Below, piece by piece: positions 19,301 to 31,196 of a DNA stretch of 64,000 bases. The notes under the pieces are model-generated. The model ran no database searches and was not told the origin of the DNA. It saw nothing but the letters and a program-made list of their open reading frames with translations. The stretch comes from Streptomyces sp. NBC_00690 (GTDB lineage Bacteria > Actinomycetota > Actinomycetes > Streptomycetales > Streptomycetaceae): assembly GCF_036226685.1 (NCBI RefSeq), contig NZ_CP109009.1:8025501-8089500 (forward strand), written 5' to 3'. The translations under genes and the position numbers were made by a program. Position 1 is the stretch's first letter; the number at the start of each line of letters is the position of its first letter.

Positions 19301-20113
19301 CTCCCGCAGCTCGGCGCTCGTCATCGGCCCCACCAACATCGCCGCATCGGTCAAGGCGTCTGCCAGAGAGCGATGTTCGGCGCAGCGGCTGTAGAAGTCC
19401 GCCCGCACCGCGACCACCACCCGCAGACGGCTGCCCGGCTCGGCTGCCGAGAGGAGCCGGTCGATGAACCCGAAACGCTCCGCGGTGTCACGGCAGAGAG
19501 TGAAGACCTCCTCGAACTGATCGACCACCAGCAGGGTGTCCCCGGTGCCAGCCTTCGGGATCAGGGCATTCGCGTGGGTCCTCAGCGGGTGCTCTCCAGG
19601 AGTGAGGATGCGGATCGCCGCCAAACCCGTCCCGCCAGCACGCAGAGCGGGCACCAGACCCGCCCGCAGCAACGACGACTTTCCACTGCCGGACGGCCCG
19701 AACACTGCCGTGAAGCGACGCTTCTCCGTAAGCTCACTGACGGCGGCGATGAGCGTGCTCCGCCCGAAGAAGCGCTCGTGATCACTCGGCTCGAAACGGG
19801 CCAGCCCCTGATACGGCGACTCGCTGTCATCGGCCCGCCCCTGCTCGACGGTCTCTTCGGCCGCCGCATGCCACCGGCGCTCCCATTCGCCCACGTCACC
19901 GCCACATGCCCCCACATAGGCCAGGACCACCGCCAGCGATGCCAACTGCTCACCACCTGCGGCACGGGAGAGCGCGGTCACCGAGTAGTTGGCCTTGCGT
20001 GACATCTCCCGATAGGTGATCCCGTCGGCTTCGTGACGCAATTGCCTCAGTTCATGAGCGAACCGCTGCACGGGGCCCGCGCCGGGGTCGAGAGGCGCTT
20101 CACGACGTCCCAT
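16355..20113 (-). CDS. HTH - STAND-type NTPase - WD40 repeat membrane protein
   Basis: This 1252-residue signal-transduction protein starts at an ATG with GGGGGAAG upstream. Residues 15-75 form an XRE-like helix-turn-helix. A STAND-class NTPase follows: Walker A GPSGSGKS at 139-146, Walker B LLVVDQFEE at 194-202, and a winged-helix/ARC region to about 500. One transmembrane helix lies at about 504-525. The rest, about 590-1250, is a WD40 repeat domain with recurring SPDG/SADGR and LxIWD units. This matches the novel-STAND WD40 proteins common in Streptomyces. Ligand sensing by WD40 repeats would drive NTP-dependent oligomerisation. The usual effector domain (caspase, TIR, kinase) is missing; the HTH takes its place. 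Some family members act in phage defence, but nothing here shows that. Confidence 0.85.
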   Translation of the reverse strand: MGRREAPLDPGAGPVQRFAHELRQLRHEADGITYREMSRKANYSVTALSRAAGGEQLASLAVVLAYVGACGGDVGEWERRWHAAAEETVEQGRADDSESPYQGLARFEPSDHERFFGRSTLIAAVSELTEKRRFTAVFGPSGSGKSSLLRAGLVPALRAGGTGLAAIRILTPGEHPLRTHANALIPKAGTGDTLLVVDQFEEVFTLCRDTAERFGFIDRLLSAAEPGSRLRVVVAVRADFYSRCAEHRSLADALTDAAMLVGPMTSAELRETIVGPAQAAGLIVERELTARLVAEVEGAPGGLPLLSHALRETWRRRRGRALTMAAYEASGGVHGAIARTAEETFAELSEERRELARLILLRLITPGEDSPDTRRPIDRTELDFGAPTEVAFVVERLARARLLTLNDDTVDLAHEALISGWPRLSGWVEEGRERLRAHRRLTEAAHAWHDLGQDQGGLYRGTRLATAEEHFAGSDELVALTVREREFLAASRTARAGEHRRRRVGVSVFAVVMVLALIAGVIAWQQTRVSDRRQVEAEARRIASVAEGMRSSDPKLAMRLSVAAWRLAEMPETRAAVLGAVTQREQDVLRIPVVDRDVGERHLTPYGRAFVSVERDRNRIESWDLRDPSRRSSHPGPGRLMNGDAYQLSPDGRTLVLAQPNGLVLWDVRAGRVSGRLAIDGLHDAVFSSDGRTLAVERSERTVEIWDMTRRRRVAQIVAPQGEKDWEAMILSPEGRRLALCSSENPLRIWDLASRKRVALPWGGKPASQVFCGERDFEFLPGGRTVAFINGRDIHRWDLESGRELPLITAQQALMSLRLSEDGKFIAASTVDSGELLLWRLDSPHSPVLRHALVNQDVADFAVDIEAGALRFRSSSEAAIRSLSLGPVATSQWRTERDTTQKLTLDGQTLTSLTTKGTLGNQIGLLETGSRKSMVATGEMCPQNLGEDQPAETAEPAQQSAGICYDAAVFSADGRRIAYGNMDSGRFSIWDVEARRRISYVQTTHTNPHGTGGPLVQDLALSANGHHLYTIRSDDKATLEIWDLRKPGHARKTAAIAGVRGDLLAPRHDTAELVTSAGDIIDTESGRVEPRTLDDSDAQALLFSPTGTYLAVGDVQGRVTVWDGALRRKLAELSSTPSTTAHYAGYGITALAFSPDEEILAVADGAGSVQLWHVATQSHLGSSLPTPGDPAFSVAFSADGHTLYTAGLHTGLHTYDIHPQRLADTVCQRAGSGLTRAEWKTRLPNLPYRTTC

Positions 20114-20669
20114 CCGTCACTTCCCCCTTCCCCGCCATCTGTGGGGGGCGTCGTCCCCCCGGTCTCCAGGAACGGGCGACCCCTCTTCCTGCGCACAGCC
20201 CGCGAGAGGGGTGGCGACACGGCCCAGGTGCGGGTCGGTTGGTGGCGGTGCCGAGTGCTGTGACGGAGTGCGTGCGCAGCAGTCTCTTCGTCTTCACGTT
20301 CACAGGCATATCGGTGCCGCAGTCATCTCCTCAGTGGGATGGCACCACATCACTCAGACGGGTTCGCTCCTCCGCCGCGAAGCGGGGGCTCGGTACCTCA
20401 CCATCTGCGTGATCAGAGCCGCCCGTTGCACGCCAACAACGTCATCGGGCTCCTCGACGGCTACGGAAACGGGTTCCGCGTACGCCAAAGGCCCCAAGTC
20501 GACCAAAGGCCCCAGCCGTCGCTGAGAGGGAGACCGAGAGGCGATTTTCGGCCATCAGTGGGGCTGGGAGCAACGGGAGTTGGATCTTCCTTCTCTTCCC
20601 GGCCGTGAGCGGGAGTACGGGGCCGCTCCATGTCTTTCACCCCCCGACCCCGTGCAGCAAGGAGCCATC
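20114..20669. other. Divergent intergenic region
   Basis: These 556 bases lie between the STAND-WD40 gene and the subtilase gene. A short imperfect direct repeat, CCAAAGGCCCCA, occurs twice near 20487-20516. No convincing gene was found; promoters for both genes must lie here. Confidence 0.55.
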
Positions 20670-24041
<3,372 letters not shown>

Positions 24042-24070
24042 CCACCGGTCGCTTTCGGGCGCAGATGAGA

Positions 24071-24106
24071 AGGCCCCACCGCACGAGACCTCGTGCGGTG
24101 GGGCCT
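24071..24106 (+). terminator. Strong hairpin terminator after the subtilase gene
   Basis: A perfect 16-bp inverted repeat (24071-24086 and 24091-24106) with a GACC loop lies 30 bases after the subtilase stop. Confidence 0.85.
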
Positions 24107-24389
24107 GGTGGAGGTCTCTTGGCGAATGCGCGAGGGAAGGCACGGTTGCGATCTTCGCCGCCCTGTAGTCACCGGGCGGAGGGGAGGTCAGCGGAAGATG
24201 TCGACTGCTGTGGTCACCAGGATGGCGTCATGGGCCCCATCAACGACACCGGTAGTTGGCATTGCACGCGGTACCGGCTCACGCCGTTTGCGAGCCCGGG
24301 AGCTGGACGCACAGTTCGACCATCCGGTGGCGATGTGTCCACAGCATCGGAGCCGGCCCGATCGGCTCCGGGGGTTCGGCGAGTCGTCG

Positions 24390-25463
24390 TCAGGCGATGC
24401 CGACGGCAAGGGTGGCCATGTCGTCGTCGCGAGGGCCGCCGGTCCATTGGTGGATGGCGTCGGCGAGTGCGTCGAGTACGGCTGCGGGCCCGGCAGGGTC
24501 ATTGCCGGGAGTGGCGAGGTGGGTGGGATCGTAGAAGTCTCCCCTTCGATTGCGCGCCTCGGTGACCCCGTCGGTGACGAAGAGCAGGATGTCGCCTGCG
24601 GAGAGGGGGAAAGCGTCGGGGGTCGTGCGCTGACCGCCCAGTTCTCCCATGCCCAGGGGGAGATCAGGGGCGGCTGGGGTCAGTTCGGTGATGTGGCCGG
24701 CTCGAATGAGATAGGGGGCGGGGTGGCCCCGGTTGAGCATGTGCAGGGTGTGGTTCCGGTGGTCGATCTCGGCGATGAGGGCGGTGGTGAACTCCTCGTC
24801 ATGGCCGCCGTTGGGGTTCTCCGCGCTGTCGCGTTCCAGGGACTGTTCCAACCGGACGGCGAGGTCAGCGAGGTCAGGTACGTAGTGAGCGGCTTCACGA
24901 AATGCGCCGATCAGTGTGGAAGTGGTGGACACCGCCCCGAGCCCTTTTCCACGGACGTCGCCCACGAGGATGCGGACACCGTAGGGCGTGTCCTGGATCG
25001 TGTAGAGGTCTCCGCCGATCCGGGCCTCGGTGTCCGCACCCTCGTAGCGGGCGGCCACCTCCAGCAGGCCGATCCGTGCGGGAGGGGAGGGCAGCACCGC
25101 GCGTTGCATGGCCCCCGCCACCGACCGGACCCTCGCCAACTGCCTCGTATGACGGTCGAGCATGCGGTTCACGTCCAGGCCGATGAGCATCGCGAGCCCG
25201 ACGTTGAACACCTCCACCCAACCGGTGGCGTCCTCCAGGAGCCCGAGCCACCAGTTCAGCAGCAGTGTGATGCCCAAGGCGAATGCCCCGGTCCACGCCG
25301 TACCCCGCAGAGACAGTGTCGCCCCCGCCAGCACACATGCTGACGCGATCAAAGGGACGCCCGTATAGGCGGTCGGCGTCGCCGCATCGGCGACAGCCAC
25401 GACAACGATCACCGTCAGCGGAAGCCAGCGCACATACGGCCACCGAGCGGTCAGGCGATCCAT
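24390..25463 (-). CDS. Membrane-bound SpoIIE/RsbU-type protein phosphatase
   Basis: From the ATG at 25463 the product is 357 residues; a longer frame upstream has no coding character. Residues about 10-100 form about four transmembrane helices (WLPLTVIVVVAVA, LIASACVLAG, FALGITLLLNWW, VGLAMLIGL). A short linker follows, then a PPM phosphatase domain (about 135-357). Metal-binding motifs are visible in GGDLY, ILVGDVRGKGLG, NRGHPAPYL, LLFVTDGVTEARN and DDDMATLAV. It would dephosphorylate an anti-sigma-factor antagonist at the membrane. Unlike the phosphatase at 6189, it has no PAS or GAF sensors. Only a weak GAGGG lies directly before the ATG. Confidence 0.88.
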   Translation of the reverse strand: MDRLTARWPYVRWLPLTVIVVVAVADAATPTAYTGVPLIASACVLAGATLSLRGTAWTGAFALGITLLLNWWLGLLEDATGWVEVFNVGLAMLIGLDVNRMLDRHTRQLARVRSVAGAMQRAVLPSPPARIGLLEVAARYEGADTEARIGGDLYTIQDTPYGVRILVGDVRGKGLGAVSTTSTLIGAFREAAHYVPDLADLAVRLEQSLERDSAENPNGGHDEEFTTALIAEIDHRNHTLHMLNRGHPAPYLIRAGHITELTPAAPDLPLGMGELGGQRTTPDAFPLSAGDILLFVTDGVTEARNRRGDFYDPTHLATPGNDPAGPAAVLDALADAIHQWTGGPRDDDMATLAVGIA

Positions 25464-25767
25464 CCCTCGACCCCCGGAACAGTGTGACGATCGGATGCCA
25501 CCACGCACTCCCAGCCCTAACCGCACCCGCTCACGGCCAAACCACAGTGCCGCCCGAATGGGCCGCTCCCCGGCGCCCGCCCCGTCCTGACGACCTGACA
25601 CACAGTGCTGACAGCATCCTGCCAACGGTTGGGCCCCGGCCCCCGTCCTTACCGAAAGGCAACGGTGGAGCCGACGAAGTCGGGCTCCACCGCACCGGCT
25701 GGCAGGTATCACATGCCTGCTCGCCGACAACGACTTGCTACTTCAGACGCACGTGCGCCAGGTGGAA
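25464..25767. other. Intergenic region, nothing recognised
   Basis: These 304 bases lie between the start of the membrane phosphatase gene and the end of the collagen-like gene. A hairpin-like segment, GGAGCCGACGAAGTCGGGCTCC, near 25667-25688 could serve as terminator for the collagen-like gene. No gene was found. Confidence 0.45.
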
Positions 25768-26994
25768 CTACTGGTCAACGCAGACCGCGTAGGCTTGGAA
25801 TCCGCCGCCGAGAATCGTGACGGATGCCTGGGTCTGCCAGCCGGTGGCCGGTCCGGACTGCGTGCCTGCGCCCTTCGGAATCGGCGCGTTCTCGATGACG
25901 TTGACGGTGCTGAGAAGCCCGAAGGTGTCGTAGCCACCGCCGGTGGCCACGTCGCCGGCCAGGCAGTTGGCCGTTGACGTCACGCCCAAACCGATGAGCA
26001 CCGGGATAGCCTGGGGGCCCCGGATGACATAGGTGCTCAGCGTCGCCGGGCCCTGCGGCCCCTGTGCACCGGTAGTGCCCTGGGTGCCCTGCGGGCCTTG
26101 CGTCCCGTTGGTGCCGTTGGCACCCTGTGCACCTTGGGTGCCTTGCGTGCCGTTGGCACCGGTGGTGCCTTGGGTGCCCTGAGGGCCCTGTGTGCCGTTG
26201 GCGCCGGTGGTTCCCTGCGTGCCCTGGGGTCCCTGTGTACCAGGGGCTCCCTGCGTACCGTCTGCCCCGTTGGTGCCCTGTGCGCCGGTGCTGCCTTGGG
26301 TGCCCTGGGGTCCCTGTGCGCCGTCCGTGCCGTCCGTGCCGTCTGTGCCGTTGGTGCCTTGTGCGCCCTGGGCTCCCTGCGTGCCGTTGGTGCCCTGGGT
26401 GCCCTGGGTGCCCTGCGGGCCCTGAGCTCCGGTGGCTCCCTGGGTGCCGTCCGCGCCATCGGCACCTTGTGCGCCGGTGCTGCCTTGTACACCGTTGGTG
26501 CCTTGGGTTCCCTGCGGGCCTTGTGTGCCGTTGGCGCCGGTGGTGCCTTGGGTGCCCTGGGGTCCCTGTGTACCAGGGGCTCCCTGCGCGCCGTCCGTGC
26601 CGTCCGTGCCATCGGCACCCTGTGAGCCTTGGGCTCCCTGGGTGCCCCGCGGGCCCTGAGGTCCGGTGGCACCTTGCGCGCCGTCCTCGCCGTCCTCGCC
26701 GTCTGCACCCTGCGGTCCCTGTGGGCCAGTAGCACCCTGAGGGCCCTGCGGACCTCGCGGTCCCTGCGCGTTCCCGTTGCCCTTTCCGCCGGGGCCGCCC
26801 GGCCGCTCGGGGCCGCTGGCCGTCACGGCACCGTTCGGTCCTGGCAGGCCCAGGCTGTGCTGACTGCCGGAGCGCTCGACGGCATCGGCGATGGCCGCTG
26901 CGCTCGGCGCGACGTTGAGCACGGCGGCCAAGGTACCTACCGAAACCAAGGTGATGACTCTCACCCGGTTTCGACCGATGGTTCTACGGTTCAC
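25768..26994 (-). CDS. Secreted collagen-like Gly-X-Y repeat protein
   Basis: The GTG at 26994 has AAAGGA six bases upstream and gives 408 residues; a GTG 15 bases earlier has no ribosome binding site. A signal peptide (about 1-36, cleavage near SAAA) is followed by a short linker and about 80 uninterrupted Gly-X-Y triplets (about 78-316), mainly GTQ, GPQ, GAQ, GTD and GAN, with no lysine and few prolines. A C-terminal globular domain of about 90 residues (NCLAGDVATGGGY, VIENAPIP, GWQTQ, YAVC) resembles a domain seen in other actinobacterial secreted proteins and may drive trimerisation. There is no sortase motif. It should form a secreted or loosely attached triple-helical fibre. It lies next to the polysaccharide locus, so a matrix role is plausible. 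Confidence 0.9.
   Translation of the reverse strand: MNRRTIGRNRVRVITLVSVGTLAAVLNVAPSAAAIADAVERSGSQHSLGLPGPNGAVTASGPERPGGPGGKGNGNAQGPRGPQGPQGATGPQGPQGADGEDGEDGAQGATGPQGPRGTQGAQGSQGADGTDGTDGAQGAPGTQGPQGTQGTTGANGTQGPQGTQGTNGVQGSTGAQGADGADGTQGATGAQGPQGTQGTQGTNGTQGAQGAQGTNGTDGTDGTDGAQGPQGTQGSTGAQGTNGADGTQGAPGTQGPQGTQGTTGANGTQGPQGTQGTTGANGTQGTQGAQGANGTNGTQGPQGTQGTTGAQGPQGPATLSTYVIRGPQAIPVLIGLGVTSTANCLAGDVATGGGYDTFGLLSTVNVIENAPIPKGAGTQSGPATGWQTQASVTILGGGFQAYAVCVDQ
26046..26763 (-). repeat. Gly-X-Y coding repeat region with long internal duplication
   Basis: The region encodes about 80 Gly-X-Y triplets. Blocks at about residues 138-167 and 248-277 are almost identical (both contain GAPGTQGPQGTQGTTGAN), showing expansion by duplication. 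It is coding DNA, not a CRISPR or intergenic repeat. Confidence 0.9.
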
Positions 26995-27693
26995 CAGAAT
27001 TCCTTTCACGAAGAAGCGATGGAGACGGGTCGTGGCAACCAGTTGAGAGGCCGCCAGTGGACCCCGAACGGCTACCGAGGAGGGCAGCCGTCAGCCGAAT
27101 GACGCATTTGTGCGAAATTCGTAGAGAATGATGAAGCAGGTCATTTTTGACAGGCGCGGAGGTCAGGTGCGCCCGTGGCTCGCGGCAGATGCAAAACATC
27201 ACACGAATGGTGACGCAAAGCGGTGAGGGCGGAGGTTGGTGCTTTTGGGGGATCGCGCGGCGGTGAAATCGGTTGCATGTCCCAGGCGAGAGCTCTGGGT
27301 GCACGGTTGAGATGAGTTTTTTGGTGATGCCGGGAAGCTCGTCCGAGCATGCGGCTGGCAAGTCCCGGCTGGGCAGATTCAAAGGAGGCACCTGGTGTCA
27401 GGCGAGAGGAGCCCGGACACCCCTTTGGATGGTTGAACCACCTGGTGGGCGGTGGGCGGTGGGCGTCAGAGCAGGGCGTGGTACCGCTGATCGGCATGCG
27501 ACATGCCGCGCCGGGAGGGAAGGGCTCGCAGGAAGAGTGCGGTCTGTACTCTCTGCGTGGCGAAAACCGCTGTCCGAAGGCAGTACAACGATGTCAGGAA
27601 GACCATCGGTAAGCCATATGCGGAGAATCGAAGGCACGGAGTGAAAGGGGATGGGGAAGCGTTCCCGTACGGACATGGCTTCCCTGACTACCC
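26995..27693. other. Divergent intergenic region before the rhamnose operon
   Basis: These 699 bases separate the collagen-like gene from rfbA. Three tandem GGTGGGC units lie at 27444-27464. No convincing gene, leader or riboswitch was recognised. Promoters of both flanking units should be here. Confidence 0.5.
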
Positions 27694-28623
27694 ATGCGTG
27701 GAATTCTGCTGGCCGGTGGTACCGGTTCACGGCTTTGGCCGCTGACCCGTTCCGTTTCCAAACAGCTTCTTCCGGTGTTCGACAAGCCGATGATCTACTA
27801 CCCGCTCTCCACGCTGGTCCTGGCGAAGGTGAGTGAAGTCCTCGTCATCACGACCCCGGAACACCAGGAGCAGTTCCGCTCACTGCTCGGCGACGGCGGT
27901 CAGTTCGGTCTGCGCATCGACTACGCGACGCAGGAGCGTCCGGAGGGAATCGCCCAGGCATTCTTGCTGGGTTCCGATTTCATCGGTGACGGATCGGTCG
28001 TGCTGATCCTCGGTGACAACATCTTCCATGGTTCGGGGCTGAGCGCCCGGTTGGAGCAGGTGGGCCGCACAGATGGCGGCCATGTCTTCGCCTATCAGGT
28101 GGCCAACCCTTCCGCCTATGGCGTGGTCGACTTCGACGAACACGGCAGGGCGCTGTCCATCGAGGAGAAGCCCGCACGCCCGAGGTCCCGGTACGCCGTG
28201 CCCGGGCTGTATTTCTATGACAACCGCGTCGTGGAGATCGCTCGCGGACTGCGGCCCAGCGCACGTGGTGAGTTGGAGATCTCTGATGTCAACCGTGTCT
28301 ATCTGGAGGCCGGCGAACTCTGCGTCACCCGACTCGACCGGGGCACCGCCTGGCTGGACACGGGGACCTTCGCATCCATGGTCCAAGCCTCGGAGTTCGT
28401 CCGGGTCGTCGAGGAGCGCCAGGGCCTCAAGATCGGCTGTGTGGAGGAAGCGGCCTGGCGGGTCGGCCTGATCGATGATGACCAGCTCCGCACTCTGGCC
28501 CGACCGCTGCTGGCGAGCGGCTACGGCCAGTACCTGTTGGATCTGTTGGACCAGGACGGCCAGTGTGCCGTGGTGTCGCCTCGGGGCGGCGGCTCGCAGG
28601 CCCGGCCCGTGGCGACCGCCTGA
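27694..28623 (+). CDS. rfbA: Glucose-1-phosphate thymidylyltransferase
   Basis: This 309-residue cytoplasmic enzyme makes dTDP-glucose from dTTP and glucose-1-phosphate, the first step of dTDP-L-rhamnose synthesis. The nucleotide-binding loop [14 protein letters not shown] is at about residues 5-18. The catalytic [11 protein letters not shown] and the [19 protein letters not shown] and WLDTGTF motifs are all present. Length and motifs match RfbA/RmlA. No ribosome binding site is evident before the ATG at 27694, so leaderless or weak initiation is possible. It is the first gene of the rightward rhamnose operon, with rfbC 34 bases downstream. Confidence 0.97.
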   Translation: MRGILLAGGTGSRLWPLTRSVSKQLLPVFDKPMIYYPLSTLVLAKVSEVLVITTPEHQEQFRSLLGDGGQFGLRIDYATQERPEGIAQAFLLGSDFIGDGSVVLILGDNIFHGSGLSARLEQVGRTDGGHVFAYQVANPSAYGVVDFDEHGRALSIEEKPARPRSRYAVPGLYFYDNRVVEIARGLRPSARGELEISDVNRVYLEAGELCVTRLDRGTAWLDTGTFASMVQASEFVRVVEERQGLKIGCVEEAAWRVGLIDDDQLRTLARPLLASGYGQYLLDLLDQDGQCAVVSPRGGGSQARPVATA

Positions 28624-28657
28624 TGGCAAACCGGCGGAGACGGAAGGAACACTACAG

Positions 28658-29278
28658 GTGAGACCGTTGGGTATCGAAGGCGCCTGGGTGGACACACCAC
28701 AGGTGTTCACGGATCAAAGGGGCCGCTTCCACGAATGGTTCAGGGCCGACCGGTTCCGTGAACTGACCGGTCACGCGCTGCGCCTGGAGCAGGCGAACTG
28801 CTCCAGGTCCGGTCGTGGCACCCTGAGGGGAATCCACTATGCCGCAGTCCCGCCGGGGCAGGCCAAGTACGTGACCTGCGTCAGTGGAGCCGTGCTCGAT
28901 GTGGTGGTGGACCTTCGCACCGGCTCCCCGACCTTCGGCACGTGGGAGGCCGTTCGCCTCGATGATCGAGAGCACCGGGCCGTGTATCTGTCGGAGGGCC
29001 TCGGTCACGCCTTCATGGCGTTGGAGGAGGACTCACTCGTGGTCTACCTCTGCTCCGAAGGGTACGCACCGCAACGCGAGTTCGGGATTCACCCACTCGA
29101 TCCACAGTTGGCGATCGCATGGCCCGACGACCTCACCCCGGAACTCTCGGACAAGGACGCCGCGGCCCCCACACTGGAGGAAGCCGGGCTGCTGGGTCTG
29201 TTGCCCACCCATGAGGAGTGCATCGCCTATCGGCGACGGCTGCGCGGAACTCGGGGAGAAGCATGCGTCTCCTTGTGA
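28658..29278 (+). CDS. rfbC: dTDP-4-dehydrorhamnose 3,5-epimerase
   Basis: The GTG at 28658, preceded by GGAAGGAAC, gives 206 residues. This cupin-fold enzyme epimerises dTDP-4-keto-6-deoxyglucose at C3 and C5. Typical motifs are FTDQRGRFHEWF, the catalytic-His segment TLRGIHYA, DVVVDLRTGSPTFG, YLSEGLGHAFMALEED (catalytic His-Asp dyad with Tyr partner) and GIHPLDPQLAIAWP. It overlaps rfbB by 16 bases. A second, diverged RmlC-type epimerase lies in the large operon at 36956-37507, so this copy is most likely the true rhamnose enzyme. Confidence 0.95.
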   Translation: MRPLGIEGAWVDTPQVFTDQRGRFHEWFRADRFRELTGHALRLEQANCSRSGRGTLRGIHYAAVPPGQAKYVTCVSGAVLDVVVDLRTGSPTFGTWEAVRLDDREHRAVYLSEGLGHAFMALEEDSLVVYLCSEGYAPQREFGIHPLDPQLAIAWPDDLTPELSDKDAAAPTLEEAGLLGLLPTHEECIAYRRRLRGTRGEACVSL

Positions 29279-30237
29279 CCGGCGGGGCCGGGTTCATCGG
29301 TTCGGAGTTCATCCGGGGCTGGCTACGGTCCGATCCGAAGGCACATGTCACGGTCCTCGATGCACTCACCTACTCCGGGGTGGAGGAGAACCTGACGTCG
29401 GTCGCACACCGTCCCGGCTATCGTTTCGTTCGCGGCGATGTGTGTGATCCCGCTGTGGTCGACCAGGTGATGACTGGTCAGGACGCCGTCGTGCACTTCG
29501 CGGCCGAGTCACATGTGGACCGGTCGATCCAGGGAGCTGGGCCGTTCGTCCACACCAATGTCGTCGGGACCCAGGTACTGCTGGACGCAGCCCTGCGGCA
29601 CGGTGTGGGTCGGTTCCTTCAGGTGTCGACGGACGAGGTGTACGGCTCGATCAGCGAGGGCTCGTGGACCGAGGAGTGGCCGCTTTCGCCGAACTCCCCG
29701 TACTCCGCTTCCAAGGGCGCGGCCGATCTCCTCGCCCTCGCCTACCACCGCACCCACGGCCTGGACGTCGTGGTCACCCGTTGCACCAACAACTACGGGC
29801 CACACCAGTTCCCCGAGAAGGTCATCCCCCTGTTCATCACCCAGCTGCTCGATGGGAGGTCTGTCCCCCTCTACGGCGACGGTCGCCACATCCGCGACTG
29901 GCTGCACGTCTCCGACCACTGCCGCGGCATCGAGCTCGTCCTGCGCGGCGGAAAGCCGGGGGAGATTTACCACATCGGCGGTGGGACCGAGGTCAGCAAC
30001 CACAAGCTCACCGGACTGCTGCTCGACGCCGTCGGCGCCGGTTGGGACCGGGTCACCCGGGTGGCCGACCGCAAGGGCCATGACCTGCGCTACTCGTTGG
30101 ACGACCGCAAGATCCGCGAACAGCTCGGCTACGAGCCCCAGGTCCCGTTCGCGGAGGGTCTCGCGGCCACGGTCGACTGGTACCGGGACAACCGTTCCTG
30201 GTGGGAGCCGCTCAAGTCCCGATCGGAGCAGGGATGA
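29263..30237 (+). CDS. rfbB: dTDP-glucose 4,6-dehydratase
   Basis: The ATG at 29263 (MRLLVTGGAGFIGS) was chosen because it places the NAD-binding Gly-rich loop at residues 7-13, as in the family; the frame is open further upstream. The 324-residue short-chain dehydrogenase converts dTDP-glucose to dTDP-4-keto-6-deoxyglucose. STDEVYGS carries the catalytic Asp-Glu pair, and YSASKGAADLLALAY holds the Tyr-x3-Lys. VTRCTNNYGPHQFPEKVIPL is a strong RfbB signature. The gene overlaps rfbC by 16 bases and rfbD by four. Confidence 0.97.
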   Translation: MRLLVTGGAGFIGSEFIRGWLRSDPKAHVTVLDALTYSGVEENLTSVAHRPGYRFVRGDVCDPAVVDQVMTGQDAVVHFAAESHVDRSIQGAGPFVHTNVVGTQVLLDAALRHGVGRFLQVSTDEVYGSISEGSWTEEWPLSPNSPYSASKGAADLLALAYHRTHGLDVVVTRCTNNYGPHQFPEKVIPLFITQLLDGRSVPLYGDGRHIRDWLHVSDHCRGIELVLRGGKPGEIYHIGGGTEVSNHKLTGLLLDAVGAGWDRVTRVADRKGHDLRYSLDDRKIREQLGYEPQVPFAEGLAATVDWYRDNRSWWEPLKSRSEQG

Positions 30238-31169
30238 CCGGATCAGTGGCGAACACGGCGTGGCTGGTGACAGGCGCGGGCGGGATACTCGGCCGGGACG
30301 TGGTGACGGAACTCCTGGCCGCCCCGAGCACCAGGGTGACCGGACTGACCCGCGGCGAGCTCGACATCACCGACCCTGAGGCCGTGCGCGCAGCAGTCGC
30401 TGCACACCATGTGGTCGTCAACTGTGCCGCCTGGACCGATGTGGACGGTGCGGAGGACAACGAGGCCGCGGCGACCGCCGTCAACGGCATGGGCGTACGG
30501 CATCTGGCCCGTGCCTGCGCCGAAATGGGGGCGATCCTGCTGCACGTCTCCACCGACTACGTCCTCCCCGGCGACGCCGGGCTGCCATATGCGGAGGACG
30601 CCCCGACCGGGCCGGTCAACGCCTACGGCAGGAGCAAACTACTGGGCGAGCGGATGGTGGCCGAGTTGCTCCCGCGCACCGGCTACACCGTGCGCACCGC
30701 CTGGCTCTACGGCGAGCACGGTCACAACTTCGTGGCGACGATGCTCGATCTCGCGTGTAGGAGGTCGACCGTGGACGTGGTCGCGGACCAGTACGGGCAG
30801 CCCACCTGGTCGGCGGCGCTCGCCCGACAAGTGGCCGTACTCGGGCGGGTCGCGCTGGCCGGGCGGGCTCCGGCGGGTGTTTACCACGGCACGGCTGAGG
30901 GGCGTACGACCTGGTACGGGCTTGCCCGGGAGGTGTACCGGCTGAGCGGGCTCGACCCTGAACGGCTTCGCCCCGTCGGCTCGGTGGCGTTCCCCAGGCC
31001 CGCGGTTCGACCGGCGTACGGAGTGTTGGCACATGACGGATGGGCGCGCGCCGGGGTCGCCTGTCAGCCGAATTGGCGGGACCAACTGGCAGCGGCCCTG
31101 GAAACCCCCCGGTTCGCGGAACCGGCCGCCACCGCTCGTGCCGCGGCCCTCACCCTCGCGGCAGGGTGA
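30234..31169 (+). CDS. rfbD: dTDP-4-dehydrorhamnose reductase
   Basis: The ATG at 30234 overlaps the rfbB stop (ATGA). The 311-residue enzyme reduces dTDP-4-keto-L-rhamnose with NAD(P)H, completing dTDP-L-rhamnose. Motifs are LVTGAGGILGRDV near the start, NCAAWTDVDGAE, HVSTDYVLPG, the catalytic YGRSKLLGE and TAWLYGEHGHNFV. The C-terminus is slightly extended with a Pro/Ala-rich tail. The sugar would be used by a rhamnosyltransferase in the neighbouring polysaccharide cluster. The gene converges with the leftward glycosyltransferase-methyltransferase gene 28 bases away. Confidence 0.95.
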   Translation: MTGSVANTAWLVTGAGGILGRDVVTELLAAPSTRVTGLTRGELDITDPEAVRAAVAAHHVVVNCAAWTDVDGAEDNEAAATAVNGMGVRHLARACAEMGAILLHVSTDYVLPGDAGLPYAEDAPTGPVNAYGRSKLLGERMVAELLPRTGYTVRTAWLYGEHGHNFVATMLDLACRRSTVDVVADQYGQPTWSAALARQVAVLGRVALAGRAPAGVYHGTAEGRTTWYGLAREVYRLSGLDPERLRPVGSVAFPRPAVRPAYGVLAHDGWARAGVACQPNWRDQLAAALETPRFAEPAATARAAALTLAAG

Positions 31170-31196
31170 AGGCCGCACACCAGTCGTGGAGTCGAC

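Noticed and set aside
26046..26763. Repeats that could suggest a CRISPR array
   Set aside because: The period is 9 bases or multiples, in frame, and encodes Gly-X-Y triplets of a secreted protein.
26995..27693. Possible riboswitch or leader RNA before the rhamnose operon
   Set aside because: No conserved riboswitch core could be recognised by eye; only weak inverted repeats were seen.
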